Source of the DNA: Xenorhabdus mauleonii
GTDB lineage: Bacteria; Pseudomonadota; Gammaproteobacteria; Enterobacterales; Enterobacteriaceae
NCBI RefSeq assembly: GCF_900113945.1
Contig: NZ_FORG01000005.1
Coordinates: 62,001-126,000 of the forward strand
DNA length: 64,000 nt
Direction of reading: 5' to 3'
Shown: one piece after another, positions 9,988-20,509 of the stretch
Position numbering within the stretch: the first letter of the stretch is position 1
Layout: the number at the start of each line of letters is the position of its first letter
Program-made: the position numbers and the translations under genes
Notes under the pieces: model-generated
Told to the model about the DNA's origin: nothing
Seen by the model: the letters and a program-made list of their open reading frames with translations, nothing else
Databases searched by the model: none

Positions 9988-10977
9988 TTATTGGTTAGCC
10001 GGATAGGCTTGATGAATAAAGGCATCAGTCACATATTCGTGGTAATCCCTTTTTATGTCTGACGATTTTCCTTGTTGCGTTAAAAACTGGGTGGTCTTTT
10101 TAATCACTTCGGGTATTTTTTGCTGCAACAAGGTTTGTTGTTCCTGAATTCCGAAATAATGGTTTGCTTCAACCCAATGTGCCACTTGCTCTGCCGGTAA
10201 TCCGCTGAATGAGGCAATAGCCGCAATGTTCTCGCGAGCAGCCAGCCATTGCTGAGGGTTGCTGAGGTAGCGATTATTTTCATTTTGTATGGCTCGGGTA
10301 AATTCAGTGACTAATTTGGGATGTTTTTCGGCAAAGTCATTGCGGACAACCCAGACATTCAGTGTCATGTTTCCCCATTGACTGACTTGGTTTGAGTCGG
10401 TCAAAACATGTCCAGTGGTCGTGATTTCGTTTAAGGATGGAGACCAAACATAGGCACCGTCGATATCCCCCCTTTTCCAAGCTGCCACGATAGCAGAAGG
10501 TTGCATGTTCACTATTTTCACCTCTTCCGGTGCTATGCCCCAGTGCCTTAAGGCGGAAAGCAGGCTGTAGTGCGCAGTGGAAATAAAAGGCACGGCAATG
10601 CGTTTGCCTTTCAGTTGCTCTGGCTGGCGTATCTGTGGCCTCACGACAAAGGATTCGGATTGACCAATCTGGGAATTAATCAAGAATGCCTTGATGGGTA
10701 ATTTGCGGCTTGCTGCTATCGCCAATGGGCTGCTGCCAATGTAACCAATTTGTACATCGCCGGAAGCCATGGCTCTTAAAATGGACGCGCCGCTGTCAAA
10801 CTTGCGCCATTGAACATTGGCCTTTACCTCTTTTTCAAAGGAGCGATTAAATTGGGCGACTTTTGCGGGATCGGCGATGGATTGCCAGGCAATAGTGACT
10901 TTGGCTTCTTTTGCCTGAGAGGAGGTGGTAAAAAGCAACAAAAAAGATATCAACAATAGAAATGGGATTTTTCTCAC
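9988..10977 (-). CDS. tauA: Taurine-binding periplasmic protein
   Basis: Substrate-binding protein that delivers taurine to TauBC. The 329-residue precursor has a clear signal peptide (MRKIPFLLLISFLLLFTTSS, probable cleavage after SQA at about 22). The mature part has KVAQFNRSF, WRKFDSGASILRAMASGDVQIG, GKRIAVPFISTAHYSLLSAL and AAWKRGDIDGAYVW, all TauA hallmarks. It opens the tauABC operon. In E. coli this operon is induced by sulfur starvation through Cbl and CysB; no such site could be assigned by eye upstream. Confidence 0.93.
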   Translation of the reverse strand: MRKIPFLLLISFLLLFTTSSQAKEAKVTIAWQSIADPAKVAQFNRSFEKEVKANVQWRKFDSGASILRAMASGDVQIGYIGSSPLAIAASRKLPIKAFLINSQIGQSESFVVRPQIRQPEQLKGKRIAVPFISTAHYSLLSALRHWGIAPEEVKIVNMQPSAIVAAWKRGDIDGAYVWSPSLNEITTTGHVLTDSNQVSQWGNMTLNVWVVRNDFAEKHPKLVTEFTRAIQNENNRYLSNPQQWLAARENIAAIASFSGLPAEQVAHWVEANHYFGIQEQQTLLQQKIPEVIKKTTQFLTQQGKSSDIKRDYHEYVTDAFIHQAYPANQ

Positions 10978-11518
10978 AAAACTCTCCTAATTCACATTTG
11001 GATTGTTATCTGAATTAAATACTTCTATTTATTTCGAAGAGTAAGAATATTTAAAGAAATATAAAAATATTTTTTATATTTTTTTGTGATAATAGAAGAA
11101 AATGATGATTTTTTTTGGATAGAATCAGGACGTAATTATCAGTTTAAGCTGAGGGGTTAAATTTTTAATATTTTGATTTTTTTAGTTATTTTATATATTT
11201 TGGTGGTGTGTCTTATGCTGTTTTAAAGGCAAGAAAGAAATTAATTTGCAATAATTTTAATATTACTCAAATGAGATGAATGAATCTTTTCAGCGAATAT
11301 TTTTAATAAGAGCCATACTTTTTATTTTTTAAACTGGGAAATTTAAATCGATTGATGCGATTTCGGTAAGTTTTCCCACTAAGTTTTTGGGGGGTATTTT
11401 TGAAATGATGTTCTTGGGATAAGTGAGAGGTTTTTGCCTCTCACTGAGAACCAGCCTTTAGCTGGAAAAGTTCGTTCACTTGCTGTTATGCAGTATCTGG
11501 AAACCTATGGGGATATGT
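10978..11518. other. AT-rich intergenic region between tauA and mgtE
   Basis: About 540 bases with no supported gene. It holds the tauA promoter region and, near the mgtE end, an inverted repeat GTGAGAGG/CCTCTCAC around 11424-11445 that may be the mgtE transcript end. Otherwise I see only A/T runs. Confidence 0.5.
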
Positions 11519-12982
11519 TCACACCAAAAATAATGTCGCCAGCCCCAAAAAGATGAAGAACCCGCCAGTATCGGTAATGGCGGTAATCATCACACTGGAA
11601 CCAATTGCGGGATCTCTTCCCAGTTTCATCATAATAAACGGAATCAGTACGCCCATCAGCGCCGCCATCAGGAGATTCAATATCATCGCCATCGTCATCA
11701 CAATTCCCATAGCAAGGTCACTGTAGAGCAGATATGTGACAATTCCCATGATCCCGCCCCAAATAATACCGTTGATCAAGGCGACACCAAACTCTCTCAA
11801 TAGCAGGTAAGAAAAGCTGCCCCGTTGGATTTGGTGAAGCGCGAGAGCACGAACAATCATGGTGATTGTCTGATTTCCGGTATTTCCCCCGATGCCCGCG
11901 ACAATAGGCATCAACGCTGCGAGGGCAACCAGTTGTGAAATAGTATGCTCAAACAGGCCAATAACCCTTGAAGCCACAAAAGCCGTACATAGATTGATGG
12001 CCAACCATGTCCAGCGGGTTTTCACCGCCTGACCGACTGGCGCGAAAACATCTTCTTCCCGGCTCAGACCCCCCATGCGGCGGATATTGGTATCTGTTTC
12101 TTCGTTTAATGTATCAACGATATCTTCAACGGTCAGGCGTCCCATCAAACGACCATTATTGTCTACCACGGCTGCGGAAATTAAATCGTAACGTTCGAAT
12201 GCGCTCGCGGCATCTTCGCCTTTTTGCTCAGGTGAGAAAGTCACCGTGTCTGTATTCATGACTTCGGCAACCAGTTTATCCTGAGCGTTGGTCAACAATG
12301 TGGTAAGGAGAAGCTCTCCCTGAAGGCGATTTTTACGATCAATAACAAAGATTTTATCTGTCGTGTTTGGAATAGAGCCACGGGAACGCAAAAAGCGTTG
12401 CACTGCGTTCAGTGTTACGTTTCCCCGTACGGTCACAAATTCAAAATCCATCATCTGGCCGATACTATCTTTGTGGTACTGCAATACTTCGCGAATGCGA
12501 TTGCGTTGGCTTGGTTCCAGATAAGTCAGCAGTCGGCGAGTTGTTTCACGGGGAAGGTGCTCTACGATATAAGCTTGTTCATCTACATGCAGCGTGCCGA
12601 TAGAGCGCAATAGCTCAACATCAGACATATCTTTGATCAAGTTATCCCAGACAGGGATAGAGGCTTCCACCAAAACTTCACCGCGTTGGTTATTGTCTAT
12701 CAACCGCCATAAAGCGAGGCGTTCATCATAAGGCAACGCTTCCAGAATATCGGCAATATCAGCAGCATGCAGGCTGAGCAATAACTTTTTGGTTTCCTCT
12801 ATTTTTTCAAGTAACTGTTCATCGCTGACGCTGGAAAAAGCGTCTGTCTGAGCCAATAATTTCTCAACAAATAATTTATCGTCAATAAACAGTGAAAGCA
12901 GACGTTGACGGGCATGCGCCAATTTCTGGGAATGCTGATTGGCAATGGCTGAATTGTCAGGTGTAAAAGCCGGCTGTAACAT
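11519..12982 (-). CDS. mgtE: MgtE-family magnesium transporter
   Basis: Homodimeric Mg2+ channel of the inner membrane gated by cytoplasmic Mg2+ sensing. The 487-residue product shows the three expected parts: an N-terminal helical domain (to about 150, with AADIADILEALPYDERLALW), a CBS pair (about 155-285, with EVMNTDTVTFSPEQ and LMGRLTVEDIVD), and five transmembrane helices carrying the selectivity signature MPIVAGIGGNTGNQT (about 355-370). It lies 74 nt downstream of ppx on the same strand. No Mg2+ riboswitch is recognisable in that short gap. Confidence 0.93.
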   Translation of the reverse strand: MLQPAFTPDNSAIANQHSQKLAHARQRLLSLFIDDKLFVEKLLAQTDAFSSVSDEQLLEKIEETKKLLLSLHAADIADILEALPYDERLALWRLIDNNQRGEVLVEASIPVWDNLIKDMSDVELLRSIGTLHVDEQAYIVEHLPRETTRRLLTYLEPSQRNRIREVLQYHKDSIGQMMDFEFVTVRGNVTLNAVQRFLRSRGSIPNTTDKIFVIDRKNRLQGELLLTTLLTNAQDKLVAEVMNTDTVTFSPEQKGEDAASAFERYDLISAAVVDNNGRLMGRLTVEDIVDTLNEETDTNIRRMGGLSREEDVFAPVGQAVKTRWTWLAINLCTAFVASRVIGLFEHTISQLVALAALMPIVAGIGGNTGNQTITMIVRALALHQIQRGSFSYLLLREFGVALINGIIWGGIMGIVTYLLYSDLAMGIVMTMAMILNLLMAALMGVLIPFIMMKLGRDPAIGSSVMITAITDTGGFFIFLGLATLFLV

Positions 12983-13056
12983 TGGTGTACCTTTTCAGTA
13001 AGGCAAAAAATAAGGCAAAACTGAGTGCTCGCACTTAGCGTAATCAACTGAAACCG

Positions 13057-14592
13057 TTAAGACGATTCCTCTTCTTTGATATGTAAGTGCCAGCCAGTGA
13101 CATCACTCCAGTAATCCTGCTCTTTTTCTAAATCGAGCAGCACAAGGGCGTTTTGCGTTAAGTAGTTTTTTGGCAGGTAGAGTGCCCAATGACCGTAATC
13201 GGTTTCCAGCCTTAGTGTATCAGGTGTTGTGGTGGATTGGCGTTGATTATTCAACAGAGTTGCCAATCGTAATATTTTAAGTATAGGTAAATACTGTTTT
13301 TTCTTGAACAGATAGAAGCGGGGATGATCATCTACCTTAATGGCTTTGCGATGGTAGCGTACCAGTGTTGCCAGCAATAATTGCTGTTCCTGATTAAATC
13401 CCGGCAGGTCGGTATGTTGCAGGATATAAGCGGAATGGCGTTGCAACCCACTCAAATTGATGCTTAAACCAACTTCATGCAACATGGCCGCCCACAATAG
13501 AATCGATTCCAGTTGTGGTTGTACTCGTTGGGGATTTTGCTCTGCCCATTGTTCATAAAGGTTTTTGGCGGTATTCCAGACGCGGTCGGCCTGATCCCGG
13601 TCAATATTGTAGTGTTCTGCAAGGCTTTTGGCGGTTCGTTGGCGGATATCTTGATGGCGAAAGCGGTCTTCCATTTCGTAAAGCACACCTTCCCTCAGCG
13701 CTCCTTGAGACAAGCGTAACTCTTGAATGTGCAAGGCGTCGAAAATGCCGCACATAATTGCAAGACCGGGCACAAAGATATGTTTGCGATCTTCGGTCAG
13801 CCCCGGCAAATCCAGCGCATCGAAATTTTTGTATTTCAGAATGCGCCTTACCAGCATATTGAGCCGCTCTGGTGTGATCAGGCCATCTTTTTCACCCTGT
13901 TCCACCAATAATTTATGAATGGCTTTAATTGTCCCTGATGCACCCAAGGCAAAATCCCAGCCTTTGGAGCGAAATTGCCAGACCAGATTTTCTAGTTTCT
14001 GTGCTGCCTGAAGCCGTGCTTTACAAAAATTGAGTTCACTAATCACGCCGTCCGGAAAAAATTGGTGGGCAAAACTGATGCAACCCATGCGACGGCTTTC
14101 AATCAACAACGGCTCGAAATCTTCACCAATGACCAATTCTGTGGAGCCGCCCCCAATATCAATCACCAGTTTCCGGCCTTTTTCGGGCTGTGTATGTTCA
14201 ACGCCCATAAAGATCAAGCGAGCTTCTTCATGACCAGAAATGATTTCAATCGGATAGGGGATAACTTCTTTTGCCCGTTTCAAGAACTCTTGAACATTGG
14301 TCGCTTCACGTAAGCTATGGGTGCCCACCATACAGACATTATCCGCCGGAACACCCTGCAACCGCTCTGCAAACAGAGAAAGGCAAGCAAGCCCCCGGTT
14401 GATAGCCTCTTCGCTTAGTTCATTTTTGCTGTTCAGGCCATCGGCAAGATGCACCCGCTTTTTTAACCGTCCGATAACTTGTATTGCACCATTGACAATG
14501 CGGGCGATTACCATATGAAAACTATTCGAACCCAAATCGATTGTGGCAATTTCTTGGGGCTTAGGTATGGGGGTGTCGTGTTTCAACGGCAT
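13057..14592 (-). CDS. ppx: Exopolyphosphatase
   Basis: Processively hydrolyses inorganic polyphosphate to phosphate. The 511-residue product matches the family length (about 513). ASKHA-fold motifs are visible: [16 protein letters not shown] (about 16-31) and [15 protein letters not shown] (about 140-154); the C-terminal half carries the HD-like region ([15 protein letters not shown]). It lies 3 nt after ppk, the usual operon, so synthesis and degradation of polyphosphate are co-expressed. Confidence 0.96.
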   Translation of the reverse strand: MPLKHDTPIPKPQEIATIDLGSNSFHMVIARIVNGAIQVIGRLKKRVHLADGLNSKNELSEEAINRGLACLSLFAERLQGVPADNVCMVGTHSLREATNVQEFLKRAKEVIPYPIEIISGHEEARLIFMGVEHTQPEKGRKLVIDIGGGSTELVIGEDFEPLLIESRRMGCISFAHQFFPDGVISELNFCKARLQAAQKLENLVWQFRSKGWDFALGASGTIKAIHKLLVEQGEKDGLITPERLNMLVRRILKYKNFDALDLPGLTEDRKHIFVPGLAIMCGIFDALHIQELRLSQGALREGVLYEMEDRFRHQDIRQRTAKSLAEHYNIDRDQADRVWNTAKNLYEQWAEQNPQRVQPQLESILLWAAMLHEVGLSINLSGLQRHSAYILQHTDLPGFNQEQQLLLATLVRYHRKAIKVDDHPRFYLFKKKQYLPILKILRLATLLNNQRQSTTTPDTLRLETDYGHWALYLPKNYLTQNALVLLDLEKEQDYWSDVTGWHLHIKEEESS

Positions 14593-14595
14593 AGA

Positions 14596-16665
14596 TCAGG
14601 CTCTTGTTTCTGGTTGTTCAAGATTTTTCAGGTAATCGTATATAGCGATTTGTGCACGGATTTTACGCTTATTCCCGCGCGGAACATAGCGATTGCTCAA
14701 CTCTTTATCAATATAACGGGCTTTGACCGTATCGCTGAATTGCAAATCAAGGATATCCAAAACTTGTTGTTTCAACATGGGATCGAGCAGACAAACGGCA
14801 ACTTCAATGCGGTAATCGATATTGCGGGTCATCCAGTCAGCTGATGAAAGGAAGACTTTTTCATCGCCTTTATTGGTGAAAACGTAAACGCGATCATGTT
14901 CCAGAAAGCGATCCACGATGCTGATGACCTGGATATTCTCGCTAAAACCGGCTTGATTGGGGACTAAAGAGCACATGCCCCGCACCAGAAGACGAATTTT
15001 GACTCCAGCCCCTGAAGCATCATAAAGTCTATTTACCAAATCTTTATCGACAAGGTTATTGATTTTTAGGGTAATTCCAGAGATCTCGCCGGCCTTCGCA
15101 TTTTCGATTTCTTGATCGATCAGGTGATTCAGCATAGTACGTGAATTTTGGGGGGAGACCATCAGATTATCGAAAGTGACAGGACGATATGGGTTTTCAA
15201 TAAAGTTGAATACCCGGCGGACTTCATTGGTGACTTCCGGTTTTGCCGTCAACAGAGAATAATCGGTATACAACCGCGCCGTTTTTTCATTGAAATTCCC
15301 TGTGCCAATATGGGCGTAACGAATAATCTCGCTGCCTTCTAAGCGGGAAATGATAAACAGCTTCGCGTGAATTTTCAGGCCTGGGGCAGAGAAAATAACA
15401 TGTACACCGGCTTCGGTAAGCCGTTTTGCCCAATGGATATTGGCTTCTTCATCAAAGCGGGCTTGTAATTCCACCACAACCGTAACTTTTTTACCGTTGT
15501 GTGCCGCATGGATCATGGAGTCAATGATGCGGGAATCTTTCGCAACACGGTAGATATTGATCTTGATTGAGAGAACACTTGGATCGAAAGAAGCCTGACG
15601 CAACAATTCCAGTACATGTTCAAATGTATGGTAAGGATAGTAAAGCAGGACATCTTTTTCGCGAATGGCATCGAAACCATTGCGGAAATGGTCGAACCAA
15701 GTATGGCGCAGCCGCGGCATGGGTTTATTCAAAAGATTCCGGTTGCCTTCGTTGGGGAATTTGATGAAATCTTTGAAATTATGGTATCGGCCGCCTGCAA
15801 TCACCGAGTCATCATTCGACAAGCCTAATTTGCTGCGCAGTAATTCCACCATTTCGTCAGGCATATTACGCTGGTACACAAACCGCACAGGCTCTGCCGT
15901 CAGCCTCTGTTTTAAAGTGGAAGACATTAATTCCAGCAGGTTTGATTCCATTTCTGAGACAAGGTCATATTCAGAATCACGGGTCATTTTCATGGAGTAA
16001 ACATTCAAGGCATCGTAATCGAAAAACCCCTTGAATATTTCATCCAACGTATACCTAAGTATATTATCCAACAATATCATTGACTTGCGCTTGCGAGGCA
16101 TTTCCGGCGGCAAGTTAACGAAACGAGGAACCTTGTCAGAGGGAATTTCCAACAGTGCGTATTGGGTGTCTTGCCCGCGGATAATTTCAACGGCCAGGTA
16201 GGTATAGTCATCTTTTAGAAACTCAACTAAATTAGTTCCCGGATTGATAACAATTGGCGTTATGTGCGGGCGCAGGTGCTGGCGAAAATATTGGCGCAGC
16301 CAGATCTGTTGATTCGGGGATATTTGCCGCTCATTGATTAAAAAAATCTGATTGCGGGCCATTTCCAGCAGCAGATCATTGTACAGTTCGTCAAATTCCT
16401 GATCGGTTTTGGCAACTTTGGCTTCGATTTTCCTCAGTAACTGGCGGCCACTGGTGGCTGAACCCTGTTCTTCACTGATAAGAATGCGCCGTTTTACGTC
16501 GGCGAAGCGAACCTTATAGAATTCATCCAGGTTATTGGAGTAGATACCTAAAAACCTCATTCTTTCAATCAGCGGATTACTTTTGTCAGCCGCTTCTTGA
16601 AGTACACGTTCGTTGAAAGAGAGCCAGCTGAGTTCTTTTTCGGTATAGAGACGATCGTGGGACAT
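14596..16665 (-). CDS. ppk: Polyphosphate kinase 1
   Basis: Makes polyphosphate from ATP through a phosphohistidine intermediate. The 689-residue product has the four PPK1 domains: N-terminal [16 protein letters not shown], the head domain, and two phospholipase-D-like domains with the catalytic His in [10 protein letters not shown] (near 435) and the second His in [14 protein letters not shown] (near 592). The ATG is preceded by a GGAGTAGT ribosome-binding stretch. First gene of ppk-ppx. Confidence 0.97.
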   Translation of the reverse strand: MSHDRLYTEKELSWLSFNERVLQEAADKSNPLIERMRFLGIYSNNLDEFYKVRFADVKRRILISEEQGSATSGRQLLRKIEAKVAKTDQEFDELYNDLLLEMARNQIFLINERQISPNQQIWLRQYFRQHLRPHITPIVINPGTNLVEFLKDDYTYLAVEIIRGQDTQYALLEIPSDKVPRFVNLPPEMPRKRKSMILLDNILRYTLDEIFKGFFDYDALNVYSMKMTRDSEYDLVSEMESNLLELMSSTLKQRLTAEPVRFVYQRNMPDEMVELLRSKLGLSNDDSVIAGGRYHNFKDFIKFPNEGNRNLLNKPMPRLRHTWFDHFRNGFDAIREKDVLLYYPYHTFEHVLELLRQASFDPSVLSIKINIYRVAKDSRIIDSMIHAAHNGKKVTVVVELQARFDEEANIHWAKRLTEAGVHVIFSAPGLKIHAKLFIISRLEGSEIIRYAHIGTGNFNEKTARLYTDYSLLTAKPEVTNEVRRVFNFIENPYRPVTFDNLMVSPQNSRTMLNHLIDQEIENAKAGEISGITLKINNLVDKDLVNRLYDASGAGVKIRLLVRGMCSLVPNQAGFSENIQVISIVDRFLEHDRVYVFTNKGDEKVFLSSADWMTRNIDYRIEVAVCLLDPMLKQQVLDILDLQFSDTVKARYIDKELSNRYVPRGNKRKIRAQIAIYDYLKNLEQPETRA

Positions 16666-16713
16666 TACTACTCCGTTTGATTTTCCATTCAGTTTATGAA
16701 CCAGCGTGCTGGT

Positions 16714-17256
16714 TTAGGACTTACGGGCTTTATTGGCAAAATAATTGTGCTGGAAAGTGCACATCCGAATGGCTGTATGATAAGAGCCGTTCACAAAAAA
16801 TTCATCGATGAGTTCGCCTTCAGTCAGGAACCCCAGTTTCTTATAGATATGGATTGCTTTGGTGTTCTCTTTATCAACAATCAAATACAGTTTATAGAGG
16901 TTCAAAACAGCAAAAGCATATTCCATTGCGAGTTCGACGGCTATTGCCGCATAGCCTTGCCCTTGGTAAGCAGGAGCAATGATAATCTGGAATTCAGCAC
17001 GGCGGTGGACGTAATCTATCTCAACTATTTCCACTAAACCCACTTTGGAGTTCAGGCTTTCAATGATAAAGCGACGTTCATTTTGATCATGAATGTGCTT
17101 GTCATAAAGATCGGATAACTCAACAAAGGCTTCATAAGGCTCTTCAAACCAATAACGCATGACACTGGCATTATTATCCATCTGATGAACAAAAGGGAGA
17201 TCTTCCCGTTCAAGAGGACGTAATTTTATTGCAGGGTTTTCTACATCACCGGACAT
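16714..17256 (-). CDS. speG: Spermidine N1-acetyltransferase
   Basis: GNAT-fold enzyme that acetylates spermidine and spermine, relieving polyamine toxicity. The 180-residue product has [23 protein letters not shown] near the N-terminus, the polyamine-site stretch [16 protein letters not shown], the acetyl-CoA loop [14 protein letters not shown] (about 94-107) and [20 protein letters not shown]. It is slightly shorter than the E. coli enzyme (about 186). It lies 48 nt upstream of ppk on the same strand, and an ERIC-type element starts just upstream of its start. Confidence 0.93.
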   Translation of the reverse strand: MSGDVENPAIKLRPLEREDLPFVHQMDNNASVMRYWFEEPYEAFVELSDLYDKHIHDQNERRFIIESLNSKVGLVEIVEIDYVHRRAEFQIIIAPAYQGQGYAAIAVELAMEYAFAVLNLYKLYLIVDKENTKAIHIYKKLGFLTEGELIDEFFVNGSYHTAIRMCTFQHNYFANKARKS

Positions 17257-17281
17257 TGGATACCTCAGTGCTTCTGGGTTC

Positions 17282-17463
17282 TATACCCATCGTCTTTCAA
17301 GTTGCCTCTTTGTTGGCTGCGTTCATTCACTCCGGCCACCGTTTTTATAAATAGACGGTTATCTATGCTCCGGAAGGTGACTGAAAGGCTCTTTCCTCTC
17401 GGCCTTTGGTCGGGCAAATTCGTTCTCTTGTCGGCGCGGCGCATCTTGAAATCAATAGGGTAT
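17282..17463. repeat. ERIC-type intergenic repeat (long variant)
   Basis: A 182-bp element with inverted ends (TATACCC at the left, GGGTAT at the right). Internally it has CTTTCAAGTTGC, GTTGGCTGCG, the core CATTCACTCCGGCCAC and its mirror CTCCGGAAGGTGACTGAAAG, and GCATCTTGAAATC. This matches the enterobacterial repetitive intergenic consensus plan. The centre carries GTTTTTATAAATAGACGGTT, nearly identical to the centre of the copy at 35670-35814. Confidence 0.8.
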
Positions 17464-17649
17464 GCATATTTTCATTATCTAATTATTGCAATATAAATAT
17501 TTATTTCCAGATTAATATTTTTCAGATGGTGAATTATCAAAATTATTTGAGCGAGAAAAATAAATTAATAAGAGATAATAACCTACAGCAAAGCTATGTC
17601 TTAATACAATATGTTAATGATGATTGTGTTAATAATATTTTTAAGAGTC

Positions 17650-17701
17650 TATCTCTCTTTTAAGTTGCAGCCAGACAAGGTATGAACCCGAAAGAGAGAT
17701 A
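17650..17701 (-). terminator. Hairpin downstream of purN
   Basis: Perfect 11-bp inverted repeat TATCTCTCTTT/AAAGAGAGATA enclosing 30 nt, 17 nt beyond the purN stop. Probable transcript end of purMN, although the loop is long. Confidence 0.5.
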
Positions 17702-17718
17702 ACCGTTGATAGCCCAGA

Positions 17719-18357
17719 TTATTCAGATGCGTAGCCCTGTGGCGGCAACACTTTTCCATCCATTATTGCGGCATGCCCTTTCATTGACAACCGGCCATTC
17801 AAGAACCAGTCAATCACCATGGGATAGAAATTATGCTCTTGGCTTTGGACGCGCTGGATAACATCTTCGAGCTTATCATCCTCAAAAATAGGAACTTTGG
17901 CTTGCAAGATAATAGGGCCGCCATCCAGCTCTTCAGTAACAAAATGGATGGATGTACCGTGTTCTTTGTCGCCGTTTTCAATGGCTTTTTGGTGGGTATG
18001 CAGGCCGGGATATTTGGGTAACAGGGAAGGGTGGATATTGAGTAAACGCCCATAATAATGCTGAACAAAATCAGGTGATAAAATTCTCATGTAGCCTGAC
18101 AAGACCACTAAATCAGGTTGATATTGATCAATCGCCTTGAACAGGGCGATATCGTAGCTGGCGCGGTCGGGATAGGCCTTGGGATCAAGGAAACAGCTTG
18201 GAATGCCTGCGTGCATGGCTCGTTGCAGGCCGTAGGCGTCAGCATTATTGCTGAATACGGCAGCTATGTGCCCATTAATTCGGTTTTGCTGGCAGGCATC
18301 AATAATGGCTTGAAGATTGCTGCCGTGCCCAGAAACTAAAACAACAATTTTTTTCAT
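17719..18357 (-). CDS. purN: Phosphoribosylglycinamide formyltransferase 1
   Basis: Transfers a formyl group from 10-formyltetrahydrofolate to GAR in purine synthesis. The 212-residue product has VVLVSGHGSNLQAII at the N-terminus, the catalytic Asn/His/Asp region in LLNIHPSLLPKYPGLHTH (about 104-121) and the folate-loop stretch HFVTEELDGGPIILQ with the Asp near 144. It is second in purMN; the gap from purM contains a short ERIC-like element. Confidence 0.96.
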   Translation of the reverse strand: MKKIVVLVSGHGSNLQAIIDACQQNRINGHIAAVFSNNADAYGLQRAMHAGIPSCFLDPKAYPDRASYDIALFKAIDQYQPDLVVLSGYMRILSPDFVQHYYGRLLNIHPSLLPKYPGLHTHQKAIENGDKEHGTSIHFVTEELDGGPIILQAKVPIFEDDKLEDVIQRVQSQEHNFYPMVIDWFLNGRLSMKGHAAIMDGKVLPPQGYASE

Positions 18358-18388
18358 GGATGTATTTCGCTGAAATAATTCATTGACC

Positions 18389-18449
18389 GGTATATCCGCT
18401 GTTTTTCAAGTTGCAGCTTTATGGACTGCAACATGAAATCTATCCGGTA
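18389..18449. repeat. Short ERIC-like inverted repeat between purM and purN
   Basis: A 61-bp hairpin: GGTATATCCG and TTTTTCAAGTTGCAG at the left, CTGCAACATGAAATC and ATCCGGTA at the right. Its ends match those of the long ERIC copies but the middle is missing. Being inside the purMN transcript it would form an RNA stem-loop. Confidence 0.65.
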
Positions 18450-18485
18450 CATAATTTATGCATGAATAATTTATGTATGACTAAA

Positions 18486-19529
18486 TTATTTACTGATAAT
18501 AACCGGTTGCTCATCTGCATTGAGTTCTGCAATTGTACCGATCTGCCATGCATCTTCTCCTGCTGCTTTCAAATATGAAATTGCCTGATCAGCCTGAGAT
18601 TGAGGTAGCGCAATTATCATCCCCACGCCACAGTTAAATGTGCGGTACATTTCATGATCGCTGACATTGCCGGTTTGCTGTAACCACGTAAATACTTCCG
18701 GCCATTGCCAACTCGCAGCATCGATTCTTGCCTGCATATTTTCAGGCAGGACGCGCGGGATGTTTTCCCAGAAGCCACCGCCGGTTAGATGTGAAATGGC
18801 ATGAACGTCAACGTCGGCAATCAATCCAAGAATGGATTTGACATAAATTCGGGTCGGTGCAAGCAGATGATCTGCGAGTGACTTTCCGTTAAGTTCAATA
18901 CGTTCAGGTTCAGTCTGGCTGACTTCGAGGATCTTGCGGATCAGGGAGTAGCCATTGGAATGCGGCCCACTGGATGCCAGCGCAATCAATGCATCACCCA
19001 CCTGCACTTGGCTGCCATCAATGATTTCTGATTTTTCCACCACGCCGACACAAAAGCCTGCGACATCATAATCTCCACCGTGATACATACCGGGCATTTC
19101 GGCTGTTTCACCCCCAACCAGTGCACAGCCTGCCTGTTTGCAGCCTTCCGCAATACCGGTAATAACACTGGCGGCGGTATCAACATCCAGTTTGCCTGTG
19201 GCATAGTAATCAAGGAAGAAAAGCGGCTCTGCACCCTGAACAACCAAATCATTGACACACATGGCCACTAAATCAATCCCGATGGTGTCATGGCGTTTCA
19301 GATCCATCGCCAAACGCAGCTTAGTACCAACCCCATCCGTACCGGAAACCAGTACAGGTTCACGATATTTCTGTGGCAAGGCGCACAAGGCACCGAAACC
19401 ACCCAATCCTCCCATCACTTCAGGGCGACGGGTCTGTTTTACGACACCTTTAATACGATCGACTAAGGCATTGCCAGCATCAATATCGACACCAGCATCT
19501 TTATAACTAAGAGAGGTTTTGTTGGTCAC
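18486..19529 (-). CDS. purM: Phosphoribosylformylglycinamidine cyclo-ligase (AIR synthetase)
   Basis: ATP-dependent ring closure of FGAM to AIR in purine synthesis. The start is GTG 19529 ([19 protein letters not shown]), as in E. coli where this protein also begins with [24 protein letters not shown] lies about 9 nt upstream. That gives 347 residues, close to the usual 345. A longer frame back to 19658 runs through an ERIC-like repeat and the PurR site and is not coding. Motifs: [45 protein letters not shown] and [13 protein letters not shown]. Confidence 0.96.
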   Translation of the reverse strand: MTNKTSLSYKDAGVDIDAGNALVDRIKGVVKQTRRPEVMGGLGGFGALCALPQKYREPVLVSGTDGVGTKLRLAMDLKRHDTIGIDLVAMCVNDLVVQGAEPLFFLDYYATGKLDVDTAASVITGIAEGCKQAGCALVGGETAEMPGMYHGGDYDVAGFCVGVVEKSEIIDGSQVQVGDALIALASSGPHSNGYSLIRKILEVSQTEPERIELNGKSLADHLLAPTRIYVKSILGLIADVDVHAISHLTGGGFWENIPRVLPENMQARIDAASWQWPEVFTWLQQTGNVSDHEMYRTFNCGVGMIIALPQSQADQAISYLKAAGEDAWQIGTIAELNADEQPVIISK

Positions 19530-19562
19530 TGCGTAGCTCCCAGGCGGTTGCATTTGAATGAA

Positions 19563-19622
19563 TATACCTGTTGTTTTGCAAATTGCAGTTTTGTTATCTG
19601 CATCTTGAAACCCAAAGGGTAT
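19563..19622. repeat. Short ERIC-like inverted repeat upstream of purM
   Basis: A 60-bp hairpin with TATACC, GTTTTGCAAATTGCAG and, mirrored, CTGCATCTTGAAAC and GGGTATA. It is the same short family as 18389-18449 and lies in the purM leader between the PurR site and the GTG start. Confidence 0.65.
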
Positions 19623-19652
19623 AAAACAGAACGGAAATGATTCTATCAGTCT

Positions 19653-19668
19653 AAGCAAACGTTTGCGA
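19653..19668. promoter_or_regulatory. PurR operator between purM and upp
   Basis: The sequence AAGCAAACGTTTGCGA contains the perfect palindrome GCAAACGTTTGC and matches the PurR consensus (A-GCAA-CG-TT-C-T) at nearly every position. It lies 124 nt upstream of the purM GTG start and 147 nt upstream of upp, consistent with known PurR control of purMN. Confidence 0.88.
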
Positions 19669-19814
19669 TAGCTTTATACGTGTTTCCTGTCAGATAATAA
19701 ATAGAGAAAAATAGCTGGAGTTGATAAAAATCAGTAGATTGATAGTGGCGCAATGCCGAAAAGGAGGTATAATCCCGCGATTTTTTTATCTGCCGGCTAT
19801 ATTAGGAGAAACCC

Positions 19815-20441
19815 ATGAAGATCGTTGAGGTTAAACACCCACTAGTTAGACATAAACTTGGTCTGATGCGAGATCATGATATAAGCACAAAACGATTTCG
19901 TGAATTGGCATCAGAGGTGGGTAGTCTTCTGACATATGAAGCAACTGCTGATTTAGAAGTTGAGAAAGTGACCATTGAGGGATGGTGTGGTCCGGTAGAA
20001 ATAGACCAGATTAAAGGGAAAAAAATTACGGTAGTGCCTATTCTGCGTGCAGGGCTGGGTATGATGGATGGTGTGCTGGAGAATATTCCAAGTGCACGGA
20101 TCAGCGTCGTTGGCGTATACCGTGATGAAGAAACACTCGAACCTGTACCTTATTTTCAGAAATTGGTTTCTGACATTAGTGAACGCATGGCATTGGTCGT
20201 TGACCCAATGCTGGCGACAGGGGGATCAATGATTGCCACTATTGATCTATTGAAAAAGGCGGGATGCCCGGTAATTAAAGTACTGGTTCTGGTTGCAGCG
20301 CCTGAAGGGGTTGCGGCATTGGAAAAAGCGCATCCAGATGTTGAACTGTATACCGCCTCAATTGATGAACGGCTCAATGAGCATGGATATATTGTCCCCG
20401 GCTTGGGAGATGCCGGCGACAAATTATTCGGTACTAAATAA
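19815..20441 (+). CDS. upp: Uracil phosphoribosyltransferase
   Basis: Converts uracil and PRPP to UMP in pyrimidine salvage. The 208-residue product equals the family length. It has the N-terminal [17 protein letters not shown], the PRPP-binding loop [11 protein letters not shown] (about 131-141) and the uracil-site C-terminus [21 protein letters not shown] precedes the ATG. Followed by a hairpin and the uracil permease gene, the standard pair. Confidence 0.97.
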   Translation: MKIVEVKHPLVRHKLGLMRDHDISTKRFRELASEVGSLLTYEATADLEVEKVTIEGWCGPVEIDQIKGKKITVVPILRAGLGMMDGVLENIPSARISVVGVYRDEETLEPVPYFQKLVSDISERMALVVDPMLATGGSMIATIDLLKKAGCPVIKVLVLVAAPEGVAALEKAHPDVELYTASIDERLNEHGYIVPGLGDAGDKLFGTK

Positions 20442-20448
20442 GATTTAT

Positions 20449-20475
20449 AGCCGGCTGAAAAGTCGGCTTTTTTTT
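20449..20475 (+). terminator. Intercistronic hairpin with T tract between upp and uraA
   Basis: AGCCGGCT, loop GAAA, AGTCGGCT, followed by eight T. It looks like a full intrinsic terminator and would cut uraA expression below that of upp. Confidence 0.8.
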
Positions 20476-20509
20476 GTTTCCAGCAAGATGATACAAGAGG
20501 ATATGAGTA

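Noticed and set aside
17406-17663. 85-codon frame after the speG-upstream ERIC
   Set aside because: Begins inside the ERIC and has no ribosome-binding site or family resemblance.
19530-19658. 43-codon upstream extension of purM
   Set aside because: Runs through an ERIC-like repeat; the GTG at 19529 matches the family start.
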